Source: Janthinobacterium sp. SUN073 (GTDB lineage: Bacteria; Pseudomonadota; Gammaproteobacteria; Burkholderiales; Burkholderiaceae_D). From it: a stretch of 64,000 nt of DNA. The DNA lies in NCBI RefSeq assembly GCF_030397665.1, contig NZ_JAPUBT010000007.1, positions 265,729 through 329,728 of the forward strand. Reading direction: 5' to 3'. Position numbers and translations under genes: made by a program. Below are positions 25,294 through 32,681 of this stretch, piece by piece (position 1 is the first letter of the stretch; each line of letters starts with the position of its first letter). The notes below the pieces were generated by a model. That model searched no databases. It was not told the origin of the DNA and saw only the letters and a program-made list of their open reading frames with translations.

Positions 25294-26169
25294 TCACTTG
25301 TGCTGGTTATAGAACGAGGCTTCGCCTTGCGGACGCGTCTTGAAGCGTTTATGCGTCCAGAAGTATTCGGCTGGCGCTTCGCGCACGCGCTCTTCGATGA
25401 ATTCGTTCATGCGGCGCGTGGCGGCCGTGATGTCGTCGCCCGGATAGTCGTCCCAGGCCGGGTAATACGTCACTTGCCAGCCCTGATAATTGGGCAAAAA
25501 GGTGGCGATGACGGGAATCACTTGCGCCTTGGCGGCCAGCGCCAGGCGCGCCGTGGCCGTCAGGGTGGCGGCGGGCACGCCGAAGAAGGGCACGAATTCC
25601 GCATCCTTTTCGCCGAAATCCATGTCCGGCAGCATGAAATACGGCAAGCCGTCGCGCAGCGCGCGCAGAATCGTCTTGATGCCGTCCTGGCGCGTAAACA
25701 GCTTGGGCGGCTTGAAGCGCGAACGGCCGGCGCGCAGGGCCTGGTCGAAGGCGGCGTTCTTTTGCTGCACATACATCGACGAAGCGGAAATTTCCATCGC
25801 CGTGGCGGCGCCGGCCACGTCGAGGCAGACGAAGTGCGGGCACAGCAGGATGGTGGGCTTGGCCGCGATCTGCTGGCCCGGAAAGGCGGGCACCTTTTTG
25901 ATCAGGCGGTTCAGGCGTTCTTCCGACGACCACCACAGGATGCTGCGCTCCCACACGCTGCGCGAATAGGCCTGGAAATGCTGGCGCGCCAGCGCCACGC
26001 GTTGCGCTTCCGACAATTGCGGCATGCACAGGCGCAAGTTCGTCAGGGCGATCGCGCGCCGCTTGCGCATGACAAGAAACAACACGCTGCCAACGCCGAC
26101 GCCGAAGCGGCCCAGGATGGGCAGGGGTAACCAGTGCAGCAGCCACATGAAGGCGATCAGCAGTCTCAT
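25294..26169 (-). CDS. Lipid A biosynthesis acyltransferase, LpxL/HtrB family (second copy)
   Basis: Inner-membrane enzyme that adds a secondary acyl chain to Kdo2-lipid A. It has 291 residues: an N-terminal membrane helix at about 5-30 and the catalytic H-x4-D in [15 protein letters not shown] near the C-terminus is typical. The ATG overlaps the stop of the upstream paralogue (ATGA), so they are coupled. I cannot tell which of the two adds laurate or myristate. Confidence 0.94.
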   Translation of the reverse strand: MRLLIAFMWLLHWLPLPILGRFGVGVGSVLFLVMRKRRAIALTNLRLCMPQLSEAQRVALARQHFQAYSRSVWERSILWWSSEERLNRLIKKVPAFPGQQIAAKPTILLCPHFVCLDVAGAATAMEISASSMYVQQKNAAFDQALRAGRSRFKPPKLFTRQDGIKTILRALRDGLPYFMLPDMDFGEKDAEFVPFFGVPAATLTATARLALAAKAQVIPVIATFLPNYQGWQVTYYPAWDDYPGDDITAATRRMNEFIEERVREAPAEYFWTHKRFKTRPQGEASFYNQHK

Positions 26170-27035
26170 GCCTGCTCCCTGGCGGCATCGGGGCTGGCCG
26201 GCGTGGGCGGCGGCGCGCCGCGTGGCACCTTGTAGCGGTTGTAGCTCCACAGGTATTGCGCCGGGCTGCGCGCGATCAGTTGTTCCATGGCCGCATTGAT
26301 GGTGCGTGCCTGCTGGGCCGAAGTGCTGTCCAGCGATTCGGTAAATGGCACGAAATGCACGATATAGCCGCGCCCGCCCGGCAGGCGTTCGGCGTAGGTG
26401 ATGATGACTTCGGCGCCGCCCATCTGCGCCAGCTTGGCCGGCAGGGTCATGGTGTAGGCGGGGCGGCCGAAGAAATCGGCCCACACGCCTTCGCCCTCTT
26501 GCGGCACCTGGTCCGGCAGCAGGCCAATGGGCTGGCCTTTTTTCAGGCATTTGGCAAAGATGCGCACGCCCGACATATTGGCCGGCGCCAGCATCAGGTT
26601 TTCGCGCGCGCGCGCCCCTTCGATCAGCGGTTTCAGGGCGGCGCGCTTGGGAGGGCGGTACATCACGGTGAGCGGCGTGCGCAGGGCGATTTGCTGGGCG
26701 ACGATTTCAAAGCAGCCCAGGTGCGGCGTCAGGAAGACGATGCCGCGGCCGTGTTGCAACGCTTTTTCCACCAGGTCCCAGTTTTCCACCGTGGCATGGC
26801 GCGCTACACGCTCGGCTGGGGCGCACCAGATGAAGGGCAATTCCAGCACGCTCTTGCCCGCTTCGGCCACGGCCGTGTGCAAGTGTTGCGAAAACCCCGC
26901 ACCCTGCATGTTCTCGCGCATGCGGCGCCGGTAAGACGGGGAAATGGCGTAAATCACCCAGCCGAGCACAGCGCCCAGGCCATGCAGGACGGGCAGGGGA
27001 AAGAGGGATAAAAAGCGGAAAATTGGGACTAACAT
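26166..27035 (-). CDS. Lipid A biosynthesis acyltransferase, LpxL/HtrB family (first copy)
   Basis: Paralogue of the downstream gene, 289 residues. A hydrophobic N-terminal helix (L-P-V-L-H-G-L-G-A-V-L-G-W-V) anchors it in the inner membrane. The catalytic motif is H-x4-E, in T-P-H-L-G-C-F-E, a normal variant of H-x4-D/E. P-D-Q-V-P lies in the acceptor region, and L-W-S-Y-N-R-Y is the C-terminal motif. I chose the ATG at 27035 (GGAA upstream); an earlier TTG frame start is less likely. It is first in lpxL-lpxL-dapF and divergent from metK. Confidence 0.93.
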   Translation of the reverse strand: MLVPIFRFLSLFPLPVLHGLGAVLGWVIYAISPSYRRRMRENMQGAGFSQHLHTAVAEAGKSVLELPFIWCAPAERVARHATVENWDLVEKALQHGRGIVFLTPHLGCFEIVAQQIALRTPLTVMYRPPKRAALKPLIEGARARENLMLAPANMSGVRIFAKCLKKGQPIGLLPDQVPQEGEGVWADFFGRPAYTMTLPAKLAQMGGAEVIITYAERLPGGRGYIVHFVPFTESLDSTSAQQARTINAAMEQLIARSPAQYLWSYNRYKVPRGAPPPTPASPDAAREQA

Positions 27036-27138
27036 GAATAAGCTGTTTCCAGGAATGGCGTGTTGCTGTGCCAAAATTTTTTAAGAAGCGTAAAATACCA
27101 CGTATGCAGTACCCGCTGAGTTAATAGACAACTTGCGA

Positions 27139-27192
27139 AGCGGAATATAAATATCGCTAAAGCGTCGCAGGCAATATCCTCTTTACTGCGAC
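27139..27192 (+). promoter_or_regulatory. Two consecutive hairpins in the metK leader (candidate regulatory RNA)
   Basis: First hairpin: AGCG 27139-27142 with CGCT 27155-27158, extended by ATA/TAT with a GA bulge. Second: GTCGCAG 27164-27170 with CTGCGAC 27186-27192, seven perfect pairs and a 15-nt loop. They end 21 nt before the ribosome-binding site AGGAG (27213-27217). I do not recognise any known SAM riboswitch class. Folding in the RNA is inferred. Confidence 0.4.
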
Positions 27193-27223
27193 AGAACATT
27201 CACATAGTAAACAGGAGCTTGCA

Positions 27224-28390
27224 ATGTCAAACGACTATCTCTTCACTTCCGAATCCGTCTCGGAAGGCCATCCCGACAAGGTTGCCGATCAAATTTCCGA
27301 CGCCATCCTTGACGCCATCCTGGCCCAGGATCCGACCGCCCGCGTGGCCGCCGAAACCTTGTGCAACACGGGCCTGGTGGTGCTGGCTGGCGAGATTACC
27401 ACTTACGCCAATGTGGATTATATTCAAGTTGCGCGCGAAACCATCAAACGCATCGGTTACGACAACACGGAATACGGCATCGACTACAAGGGTTGCGCCG
27501 TGCTGGTGGCTTACGACAAGCAGTCGCCCGACATCGCGCAAGGCGTCGATGAAGGTGCGGGTATTGACCTGGATCAAGGCGCTGGCGATCAGGGCCTGAT
27601 GTTCGGTTACGCCTGCGATGAAACGGCCGAGCTGATGCCCGCCGCCATCCACTACGCGCACCGCCTGGTCGAGCGCCAGTCGCAGTTGCGCAAGGATGGC
27701 CGCTTGCCATGGCTGCGTCCGGATGCGAAATCGCAAGTGACCCTGCGCTACGTCGATGGCCGCCCCGTCGGCGTGCACACGGTCGTGCTGTCGACCCAGC
27801 ATGCGCCGGAAATTTCGCACAAGCAGATCGAAGAAGCCGTCATCGAAGAGATCATCAAGCCGATCCTGCCGCGCGAATGGCTGACGGAGACCAAATTCCT
27901 CGTCAACCCGACGGGCCGTTTCGTCATTGGCGGTCCGCAAGGCGATTGCGGCTTGACCGGGCGCAAGATCATCGTCGACACCTACGGTGGCGCAGCCCCG
28001 CACGGCGGCGGCGCGTTCTCGGGCAAGGACCCATCGAAAGTCGACCGTTCGGCAGCCTACGCGGCCCGTTACGTGGCGAAAAACATCGTCGCGGCCGGCC
28101 TGGCGCGCCAATGCCAGGTGCAGGTCAGCTACGCCATCGGCGTGGCCAAGCCGATCAACATCACCGTCTACACGGAAGGCACGGGCGTGATTCCTGACGC
28201 GGAAATCGCCAAGCTGGTGCTGGCGCACTTCGATTTGCGTCCAAAAGGCATCGTGCAAATGCTCGACCTGCTGCGCCCGATCTATCAAAAGAGCGCCGCC
28301 TACGGCCACTTCGGCCGCGAAGAGCCGGAATTCACGTGGGAACGCACGGACAAGGTCGCCCTCCTGCGCGACGCCGCCGGCCTGAAGTAA
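27224..28390 (+). CDS. metK: S-adenosylmethionine synthase
   Basis: Makes S-adenosylmethionine from methionine and ATP. It has 388 residues, close to E. coli MetK (384). Conserved motifs are E-G-H-P-D-K near the start, [11 protein letters not shown] in the middle, and [14 protein letters not shown] with the metal and phosphate ligands. AGGAG lies six bases before the ATG. It heads a block of methyl-cycle genes and has its own terminator. Confidence 0.98.
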   Translation: MSNDYLFTSESVSEGHPDKVADQISDAILDAILAQDPTARVAAETLCNTGLVVLAGEITTYANVDYIQVARETIKRIGYDNTEYGIDYKGCAVLVAYDKQSPDIAQGVDEGAGIDLDQGAGDQGLMFGYACDETAELMPAAIHYAHRLVERQSQLRKDGRLPWLRPDAKSQVTLRYVDGRPVGVHTVVLSTQHAPEISHKQIEEAVIEEIIKPILPREWLTETKFLVNPTGRFVIGGPQGDCGLTGRKIIVDTYGGAAPHGGGAFSGKDPSKVDRSAAYAARYVAKNIVAAGLARQCQVQVSYAIGVAKPINITVYTEGTGVIPDAEIAKLVLAHFDLRPKGIVQMLDLLRPIYQKSAAYGHFGREEPEFTWERTDKVALLRDAAGLK

Positions 28391-28409
28391 TCTAGCCTGC
28401 TTGCATGAG

Positions 28410-28446
28410 AAGCGCCCCGGCCATCTTGGCCGCGGGCGCTTTTTTC
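28410..28446 (+). terminator. Intrinsic terminator of metK
   Basis: AGCGCCCCGGCC (28411-28422) pairs with GGCCGCGGGCGCT (28428-28440) with one bulged base, around an ATCTT loop, followed by a T-run. It lies 20 nt after the metK stop. Confidence 0.92.
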
Positions 28447-28532
28447 ATGGGCGCACGCGACGGTGCGTACGGAACGGCGTTGCCGTAGGGATACGTTACA
28501 ATTCATTGCAAATAAACCAATTGGGGAATTCC

Positions 28533-29054
28533 ATGACCTTGTTGCGCGCATCTTCCTTGTTTGTTGCTCTGTTTGCCACATTCGGCCTGTCCGCTGCCTT
28601 GGCGGTGGCGGCACCGGCCACGCTGACGGTGGGGCAATGGCTGGACAAGGCGGAGGCTGGCGATGGCCATGCCGTGCTGATCCTGGCGGCGGGCGGCAAA
28701 TTTATTTTCCCCGAGGGCTCGCTGGCAACGCCGGTCCAGATGCGGCCCGAACTTACCGAGTTGATGGGGCAAATGTCGGTACGCCAGGCCTTGCATGTGC
28801 TCACCATCTATGCGGACAGTGGTTTTCTCGCCACGGATCCCGATGCCTGGCGCGCGAATATCAAGCCCGATCCCGTGATCACCTGCAAATGGGCCATGCG
28901 CGCCGCGAATTATCCGACCGACGGCAGCAAGGCCGATAAGGACATGATCCCCATCCTGCGTGACCTGGCCGATGAAATAACGCGGCGCCTCGATGCCGAT
29001 GCGCGCGCCAGCTGTCTCAGCCAGGGCAAGAACTGGCCGCCGCAGAAACCATAG
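28533..29054 (+). CDS. Exported hypothetical protein
   Basis: A 173-residue product I do not recognise. The signal peptide runs to about 27 (A-L-A-V-A-A-P). The mature protein begins L-T-V-G-Q-W-L-D and has two Cys (about residues 110 and 160) that could form a periplasmic disulfide. GGGGAA precedes the ATG at 28533; an upstream in-frame start lacks a ribosome-binding site and would hide the signal peptide. It sits alone between metK and the ahcY riboswitch. Its place in the methyl-cycle block may be coincidence. Confidence 0.65.
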   Translation: MTLLRASSLFVALFATFGLSAALAVAAPATLTVGQWLDKAEAGDGHAVLILAAGGKFIFPEGSLATPVQMRPELTELMGQMSVRQALHVLTIYADSGFLATDPDAWRANIKPDPVITCKWAMRAANYPTDGSKADKDMIPILRDLADEITRRLDADARASCLSQGKNWPPQKP

Positions 29055-29107
29055 CGCGCCAGCGCGCGTCGCGGACCTGTCAGGCGGCCGGCCCGCTTGA
29101 CTAATGG

Positions 29108-29137
29108 TTGCCGCCGGCGCATGGCCAATGTTATGAT
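29108..29137 (+). promoter_or_regulatory. Predicted ahcY promoter
   Basis: TTGCCG at 29108-29113 and TATGAT at 29132-29137 with an 18-bp spacer. A start about seven bases after the -10 falls at 29144, exactly where the SAH riboswitch begins, so the aptamer would be the 5' end of the transcript. Confidence 0.65.
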
Positions 29138-29143
29138 GCAGCG

Positions 29144-29206
29144 TCCGAGGAGCGTTGCGACGAAGAAATTCGCCAGGCTCGGAATATCCTGCAACTGCGC
29201 TCACGT
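29144..29206 (+). ncRNA. S-adenosylhomocysteine (SAH) riboswitch
   Basis: The sequence matches the known SAH aptamer core: CCGAGGAGCGTTGCGACG, later CCAGGCTCGG, then CAAC-TGCGCTCACG. P1 is CCGAG 29145-29149 with CTCGG 29178-29182; P2 is GCGA 29157-29160 with TCGC 29170-29173; the pseudoknot is GAGCG 29150-29154 with CGCTC 29198-29202. In this class, SAH binding turns on ahcY so the toxic product is removed. The ahcY ribosome-binding site starts 17 nt later. Confidence 0.95.
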
Positions 29207-29233
29207 ACCTTTTTCAACTGAAAGGAGGGCGTG

Positions 29234-30658
29234 ATGAACGCCGTACTCAAATCGCAACACGACTACACCATCGCCGATATCACTTTGGCCGCATGGGGCA
29301 ATAAAGAAATCAAGATTGCTGAAACGGAAATGCCTGGCCTGATGGCCATCCGCGAAGAATTCGCGGCAGCGCAGCCCCTGAAAGGCGCGCGCATCACCGG
29401 TTCCATCCACATGACCATCCAGACCGCCGTGCTGATCCAGACCCTGGAAGCACTGGGCGCGCAAGTGCGTTGGGCATCGTGCAACATTTACTCGACGCAA
29501 GATCACGCTGCCGCCGCCATCGCTGCCGCCGGCACGCCTGTCTTCGCCGTCAAGGGCGAGTCGCTGGACGACTACTGGGAATACACGCACCGCATCTTCG
29601 AATGGCCGAACGTGGACGGCAAGGCTGTCTACTCGAACATGATCCTCGACGATGGCGGCGATGCTACCCTGCTGCTGCACCTGGGCGTGCGCGCGGAAAC
29701 CGACCTGTCGGTGCTGGCCAATCCCGGTTCGGAAGAAGAAATCTGCATGTTCAACTCGATCAAGCAGCACTTGCTGGCCGATCCGACCTGGTATTCGAAG
29801 CGTCTGCCAGAAATCCTCGGCGTGACGGAAGAAACGACGACCGGCGTACACCGCTTGTATCAAATGCACAAGGAAGGCAAGCTGGCCTTCCCTGCGATCA
29901 ACGTCAACGATTCCGTCACGAAATCGAAGTTCGACAACCTGTATGGCTGCCGCGAGTCCCTGGTCGATGGCATCAAGCGCGCCACCGACGTGATGATCGC
30001 CGGTAAAGTGGCCGTCATCGCCGGTTACGGTGACGTCGGTAAAGGTTCGGCCCAAGCCATGCGCGCCCTGTCGGCGCAAGTATGGGTGACGGAAGTCGAT
30101 CCGATCTGCGCACTGCAGGCGGCGATGGAAGGCTACCGCGTGGTGACCATGGATTACGCCTGCGAACACGGCGACATCTTCGTTACCTGTACGGGCAACT
30201 ATCACATCCTCACGCACGATCACCTGACGCGCATGAAAGACCAGGCCATCGTCTGCAACATTGGTCACTTTGACAATGAAATCGACGTTGCTTCGTTGAA
30301 GCAATACGAGTGGGAAAACATCAAGCCGCAAGTCGACCACATCATCTTCCCGTCGGGCCGCCGCATCATCCTGCTGGCCGAAGGCCGCCTGGTCAACCTC
30401 GGTTGCGGCACGGGCCACCCGTCGTACGTGATGAGCTCGTCGTTCGCCAACCAGACGATCGCCCAGATCGAGCTGTACGCGAACACGGCCAACTACCCGG
30501 TCGGCGTGTACACCTTGCCAAAACACCTGGACGAAAAAGTCGCCCGTTTGCAACTCAAAAAGTTGAATGCGCAGCTGACGGAACTGACGCAAGAGCAAGC
30601 CGACTACATCGGCGTGCGCACGGAAGGTCCTTATAAACCCGAGCACTACCGCTATTAA
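29234..30658 (+). CDS. ahcY: Adenosylhomocysteinase
   Basis: NAD-dependent enzyme that splits S-adenosylhomocysteine into adenosine and homocysteine, relieving product inhibition of methyltransferases. It has 474 residues, normal for the bacterial long form. The NAD fold shows G-Y-G-D-V-G-K-G near 258, and the C-terminal K-P-E-H-Y-R-Y is diagnostic. The ATG at 29234 has AAAGGAGGG upstream at good spacing; an adjacent GTG at 29231 is too close to it. Controlled by the SAH riboswitch just before it. Confidence 0.98.
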   Translation: MNAVLKSQHDYTIADITLAAWGNKEIKIAETEMPGLMAIREEFAAAQPLKGARITGSIHMTIQTAVLIQTLEALGAQVRWASCNIYSTQDHAAAAIAAAGTPVFAVKGESLDDYWEYTHRIFEWPNVDGKAVYSNMILDDGGDATLLLHLGVRAETDLSVLANPGSEEEICMFNSIKQHLLADPTWYSKRLPEILGVTEETTTGVHRLYQMHKEGKLAFPAINVNDSVTKSKFDNLYGCRESLVDGIKRATDVMIAGKVAVIAGYGDVGKGSAQAMRALSAQVWVTEVDPICALQAAMEGYRVVTMDYACEHGDIFVTCTGNYHILTHDHLTRMKDQAIVCNIGHFDNEIDVASLKQYEWENIKPQVDHIIFPSGRRIILLAEGRLVNLGCGTGHPSYVMSSSFANQTIAQIELYANTANYPVGVYTLPKHLDEKVARLQLKKLNAQLTELTQEQADYIGVRTEGPYKPEHYRY

Positions 30659-30662
30659 GATG

Positions 30663-30780
30663 GTTGCCTCATGAACCTACTGCGCGGCGCGGGGCGCGGC
30701 CGGCGATGCTCACTGTGCTAAAGCACAGCTGCGCTTCTCGGCCACGCCGCGCATCCGCTCGCTACGGTTCCTGAGGCAAC
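30663..30780. repeat. 118-nt nested inverted repeat after ahcY
   Basis: Outer arms GTTGCCTCATGAACC (30663-30677) and GGTTCCTGAGGCAAC (30766-30780) pair at 14 of 15 positions. Inner arms GCGCGGCG (30682-30689) and CGCCGCGC (30745-30752) pair, GGCCG (30698-30702) pairs with CGGCC (30739-30743), and the centre is CTGTGCT-AA-AGCACAG (30713-30728). No coding potential. It looks like a dispersed intergenic palindromic element; no second copy was noticed in the window. Confidence 0.7.
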
Positions 30781-30802
30781 AAGACTGATCGGTGTATCGT
30801 TA

Positions 30803-30839
30803 GAGACAGCCGTTACTGTGCTGTCTCAATATCTTTTTT
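30803..30839 (+). terminator. Intrinsic terminator of ahcY
   Basis: GAGACAGC 30803-30810 and GCTGTCTC 30820-30827 form a perfect 8-bp stem with a 9-nt loop, followed after AATATC by six T. It lies between the inverted repeat and the next gene. Confidence 0.8.
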
Positions 30840-30853
30840 GACAGGCTAGAGAA

Positions 30854-31210
30854 ATGCGCTTGCTACTGATTTGGTTTATCAATGCGGCAGCCCTGTTTGC
30901 CGTCCCCTACCTGATGCACTCGGTGACGATGAGCAGCGGCTGGACCGCGCTGCTGGCCGCTGCCGTGCTGGGGCTGGTCAATGCGCTGATCCGCCCATTG
31001 CTGATCTTGCTGACCTTGCCCGTGACATTCTTGTCGCTGGGCCTGTTCATTTTGATCATCAACGGCTTCCTGTTCTGGCTGGTGGCGCAGGTGATCGATG
31101 GTTTCCATGTCGCCAGTTTCTGGTCTGCCGTGGGTGGTGCCATTCTGTACAGCATCATTTCCTGGGCCTTGTCGACCTTACTTTTGAGTAATGACGATGG
31201 AAAAGCATAA
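30854..31210 (+). CDS. YvlD/DUF360-like membrane protein (Phage_holin_4_2 family)
   Basis: A 118-residue protein with four predicted membrane segments, about 3-22, 29-47, 54-79 and 88-112. The L-G-L-V-N-A-L-I-R-P-L-L motif after the second helix marks the YvlD/holin-superfamily-IV group; despite the name these are not phage genes and their role is unsettled. It is placed between ahcY and metF, and its last 20 bases overlap the metF start, so metF translation is probably coupled to it. Confidence 0.85.
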   Translation: MRLLLIWFINAAALFAVPYLMHSVTMSSGWTALLAAAVLGLVNALIRPLLILLTLPVTFLSLGLFILIINGFLFWLVAQVIDGFHVASFWSAVGGAILYSIISWALSTLLLSNDDGKA

Positions 31211-32027
31211 TTTCAGTATTGAGTTTTTCCCGCCGAAAACCCCGGAAGGGGCGGAAAAGCTGCGCGCCACGCGTATCAAGTTATCTGAATTGCAGCCGAA
31301 GTATTTCTCGGTGACGTTCGGCGCCGGTGGCACCACGCAGCAGGGCACGCTGGATACCGTGCGCGAGATCCTGGCGGCCGGCGAACAAGCCGCGCCCCAT
31401 CTTTCTTGCGTGGGCGGTTCGCGCGCATCGATCCGCGCCGTGCTGGCCGACTTCAAGGCGGCCGGCGTGAGCCGCATCGTGGCCTTGCGCGGTGACTTGC
31501 CCAGCGGCTACGGTGCCTCGGGCGAGTTCCGCTACGCCAACGAGCTGGTGGAATTCATCCGCGCCGAGACGGGCGATCATTTTCATATCGAAGTGGCCGC
31601 CTATCCGGAAGTGCATCCGCAAGCCCGTTCGCCGCAAGACGACCTGCAGGCGTTCGCGCGCAAGGTGCAGGCCGGTGCCGATGCGGCCATCACCCAGTAC
31701 TTCTACAATGCCGACGCGTATTTCCAGTTTGTCGAGCAGACGCAGAAGATGGGCATCAACGTGCCCATCGTGGCCGGCATCATGCCGATCACGAACTACA
31801 CGCAATTGATGCGCTTTTCGGACATGTGCGGCGCGGAAATTCCGCGCTGGGTGCGTCTGAAACTGGCCAGCTTCGGCGACGACAGCGCGTCCATCAAGGC
31901 CTTTGGCCTGGACGTGGTGACGGGCTTGTGCGAGCGCTTGCTGGAAGGCGGCGCGCCAGGCTTGCATTTTTATAGCATGAACCAGGCGGCGCCCACTACC
32001 GCACTGTGGCAGCGGCTGGTCAAGTAA
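31191..32027 (+). CDS. metF: 5,10-Methylenetetrahydrofolate reductase
   Basis: FAD enzyme that makes 5-methyl-THF, the methyl donor for homocysteine remethylation. It has 278 residues. Conserved features are F-S-I-E-F-F-P-P-K near the start with the catalytic Glu, V-T-F-G-A-G-G-T-T, and A-L-R-G-D-L-P for FAD binding. The start is ATG 31191 or 31197; both overlap the preceding membrane-protein gene. Its stop codon is part of a small hairpin shared with the convergent cyclo-ligase gene. Confidence 0.97.
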   Translation: MTMEKHNFSIEFFPPKTPEGAEKLRATRIKLSELQPKYFSVTFGAGGTTQQGTLDTVREILAAGEQAAPHLSCVGGSRASIRAVLADFKAAGVSRIVALRGDLPSGYGASGEFRYANELVEFIRAETGDHFHIEVAAYPEVHPQARSPQDDLQAFARKVQAGADAAITQYFYNADAYFQFVEQTQKMGINVPIVAGIMPITNYTQLMRFSDMCGAEIPRWVRLKLASFGDDSASIKAFGLDVVTGLCERLLEGGAPGLHFYSMNQAAPTTALWQRLVK

Positions 32028-32041
32028 TCCCTCGGGGTTAC
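32024..32041. terminator. Small hairpin shared by convergent metF and cyclo-ligase stop codons
   Basis: GTAATCC 32024-32030 and GGGTTAC 32035-32041 pair around CTCG with one wobble. Both TAA stop codons lie in the stem. No T-run follows, so termination is uncertain. Confidence 0.35.
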
Positions 32042-32649
32042 AGCGCCTGACAGTAAAGATCGCCCTCGGTCATGATGTGATCGAGGGCGATGTCGTATTC
32101 GCCGTTGGGAAAGTGTACCGCCAGGCAGGCATAGGCGATGCCCAGGGTGCGCGGACGGGGCGTTTGCGCCAGCGTGCGGTCGTAATAGCCGCCGCCATAG
32201 CCGAGCCGGAAACGTTGCTCATTAAACCCCAGGCAAGGCACCAGCAGGGTGGCGGGCGCCGGGCGCAGGCGCAATTGGGCCGGCACGGCCACGCCCATGC
32301 CATCTTTGACCATCGCTTCACCGGGCGTCCAGTCGGAAAATGCCAGCGGCGCATGCTTTTCCAGCACCACGGGCAAACTTAATTGCACGCCGCGCGCGGC
32401 CAGCTGTGCATATGCATCGTGCAAGTCCGGCTCACCGTGCAGGGGCCAGTACACGCCCAGCTCCTCGACTTTTTCCTGTGCGCACCAGTCCAGCAGGCGC
32501 TGCGCGATGGCCGCATCCCACCCCGCACGCGTGGCGTCGGGCAGGGCGCGGCGGGCCGCCAGCAGGGCCTTGCGCAAGCCGGCTTTGTCCTGTGGCGCAA
32601 TGGGTGGCCGTGTAGCCGGATCGCATGTTATTCTAGGGTCGCTATTCAT
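32038..32649 (-). CDS. 5-Formyltetrahydrofolate cyclo-ligase
   Basis: Converts 5-formyl-THF plus ATP to 5,10-methenyl-THF, returning stored folate to the active pool. It has 203 residues. The C-terminal G-Y-G-G-G-Y-Y-D-R-T signature and the N-terminal L-R-K-A-L-L-A-A-R-R-A-L are typical of the YgfA/FAU family. It converges on metF with 10 bases between stops and diverges from the lytic transglycosylase, with 32 bases between starts. Grouping with metF fits one-carbon metabolism. Confidence 0.94.
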   Translation of the reverse strand: MNSDPRITCDPATRPPIAPQDKAGLRKALLAARRALPDATRAGWDAAIAQRLLDWCAQEKVEELGVYWPLHGEPDLHDAYAQLAARGVQLSLPVVLEKHAPLAFSDWTPGEAMVKDGMGVAVPAQLRLRPAPATLLVPCLGFNEQRFRLGYGGGYYDRTLAQTPRPRTLGIAYACLAVHFPNGEYDIALDHIMTEGDLYCQAL

Positions 32650-32681
32650 ATCACCATCAAGTTAAGATTGAGAGTCGTACA

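Noticed and set aside
27075..27223. A known SAM riboswitch upstream of metK
   Set aside because: Hairpins are present, but I could not match the conserved cores of SAM-I, SAM-II or SAM/SAH classes; kept only as a candidate leader.
30854..31210. Prophage remnant, because of the holin-family name
   Set aside because: No other phage genes are nearby; this family is a chromosomal membrane protein group often found between ahcY and metF.
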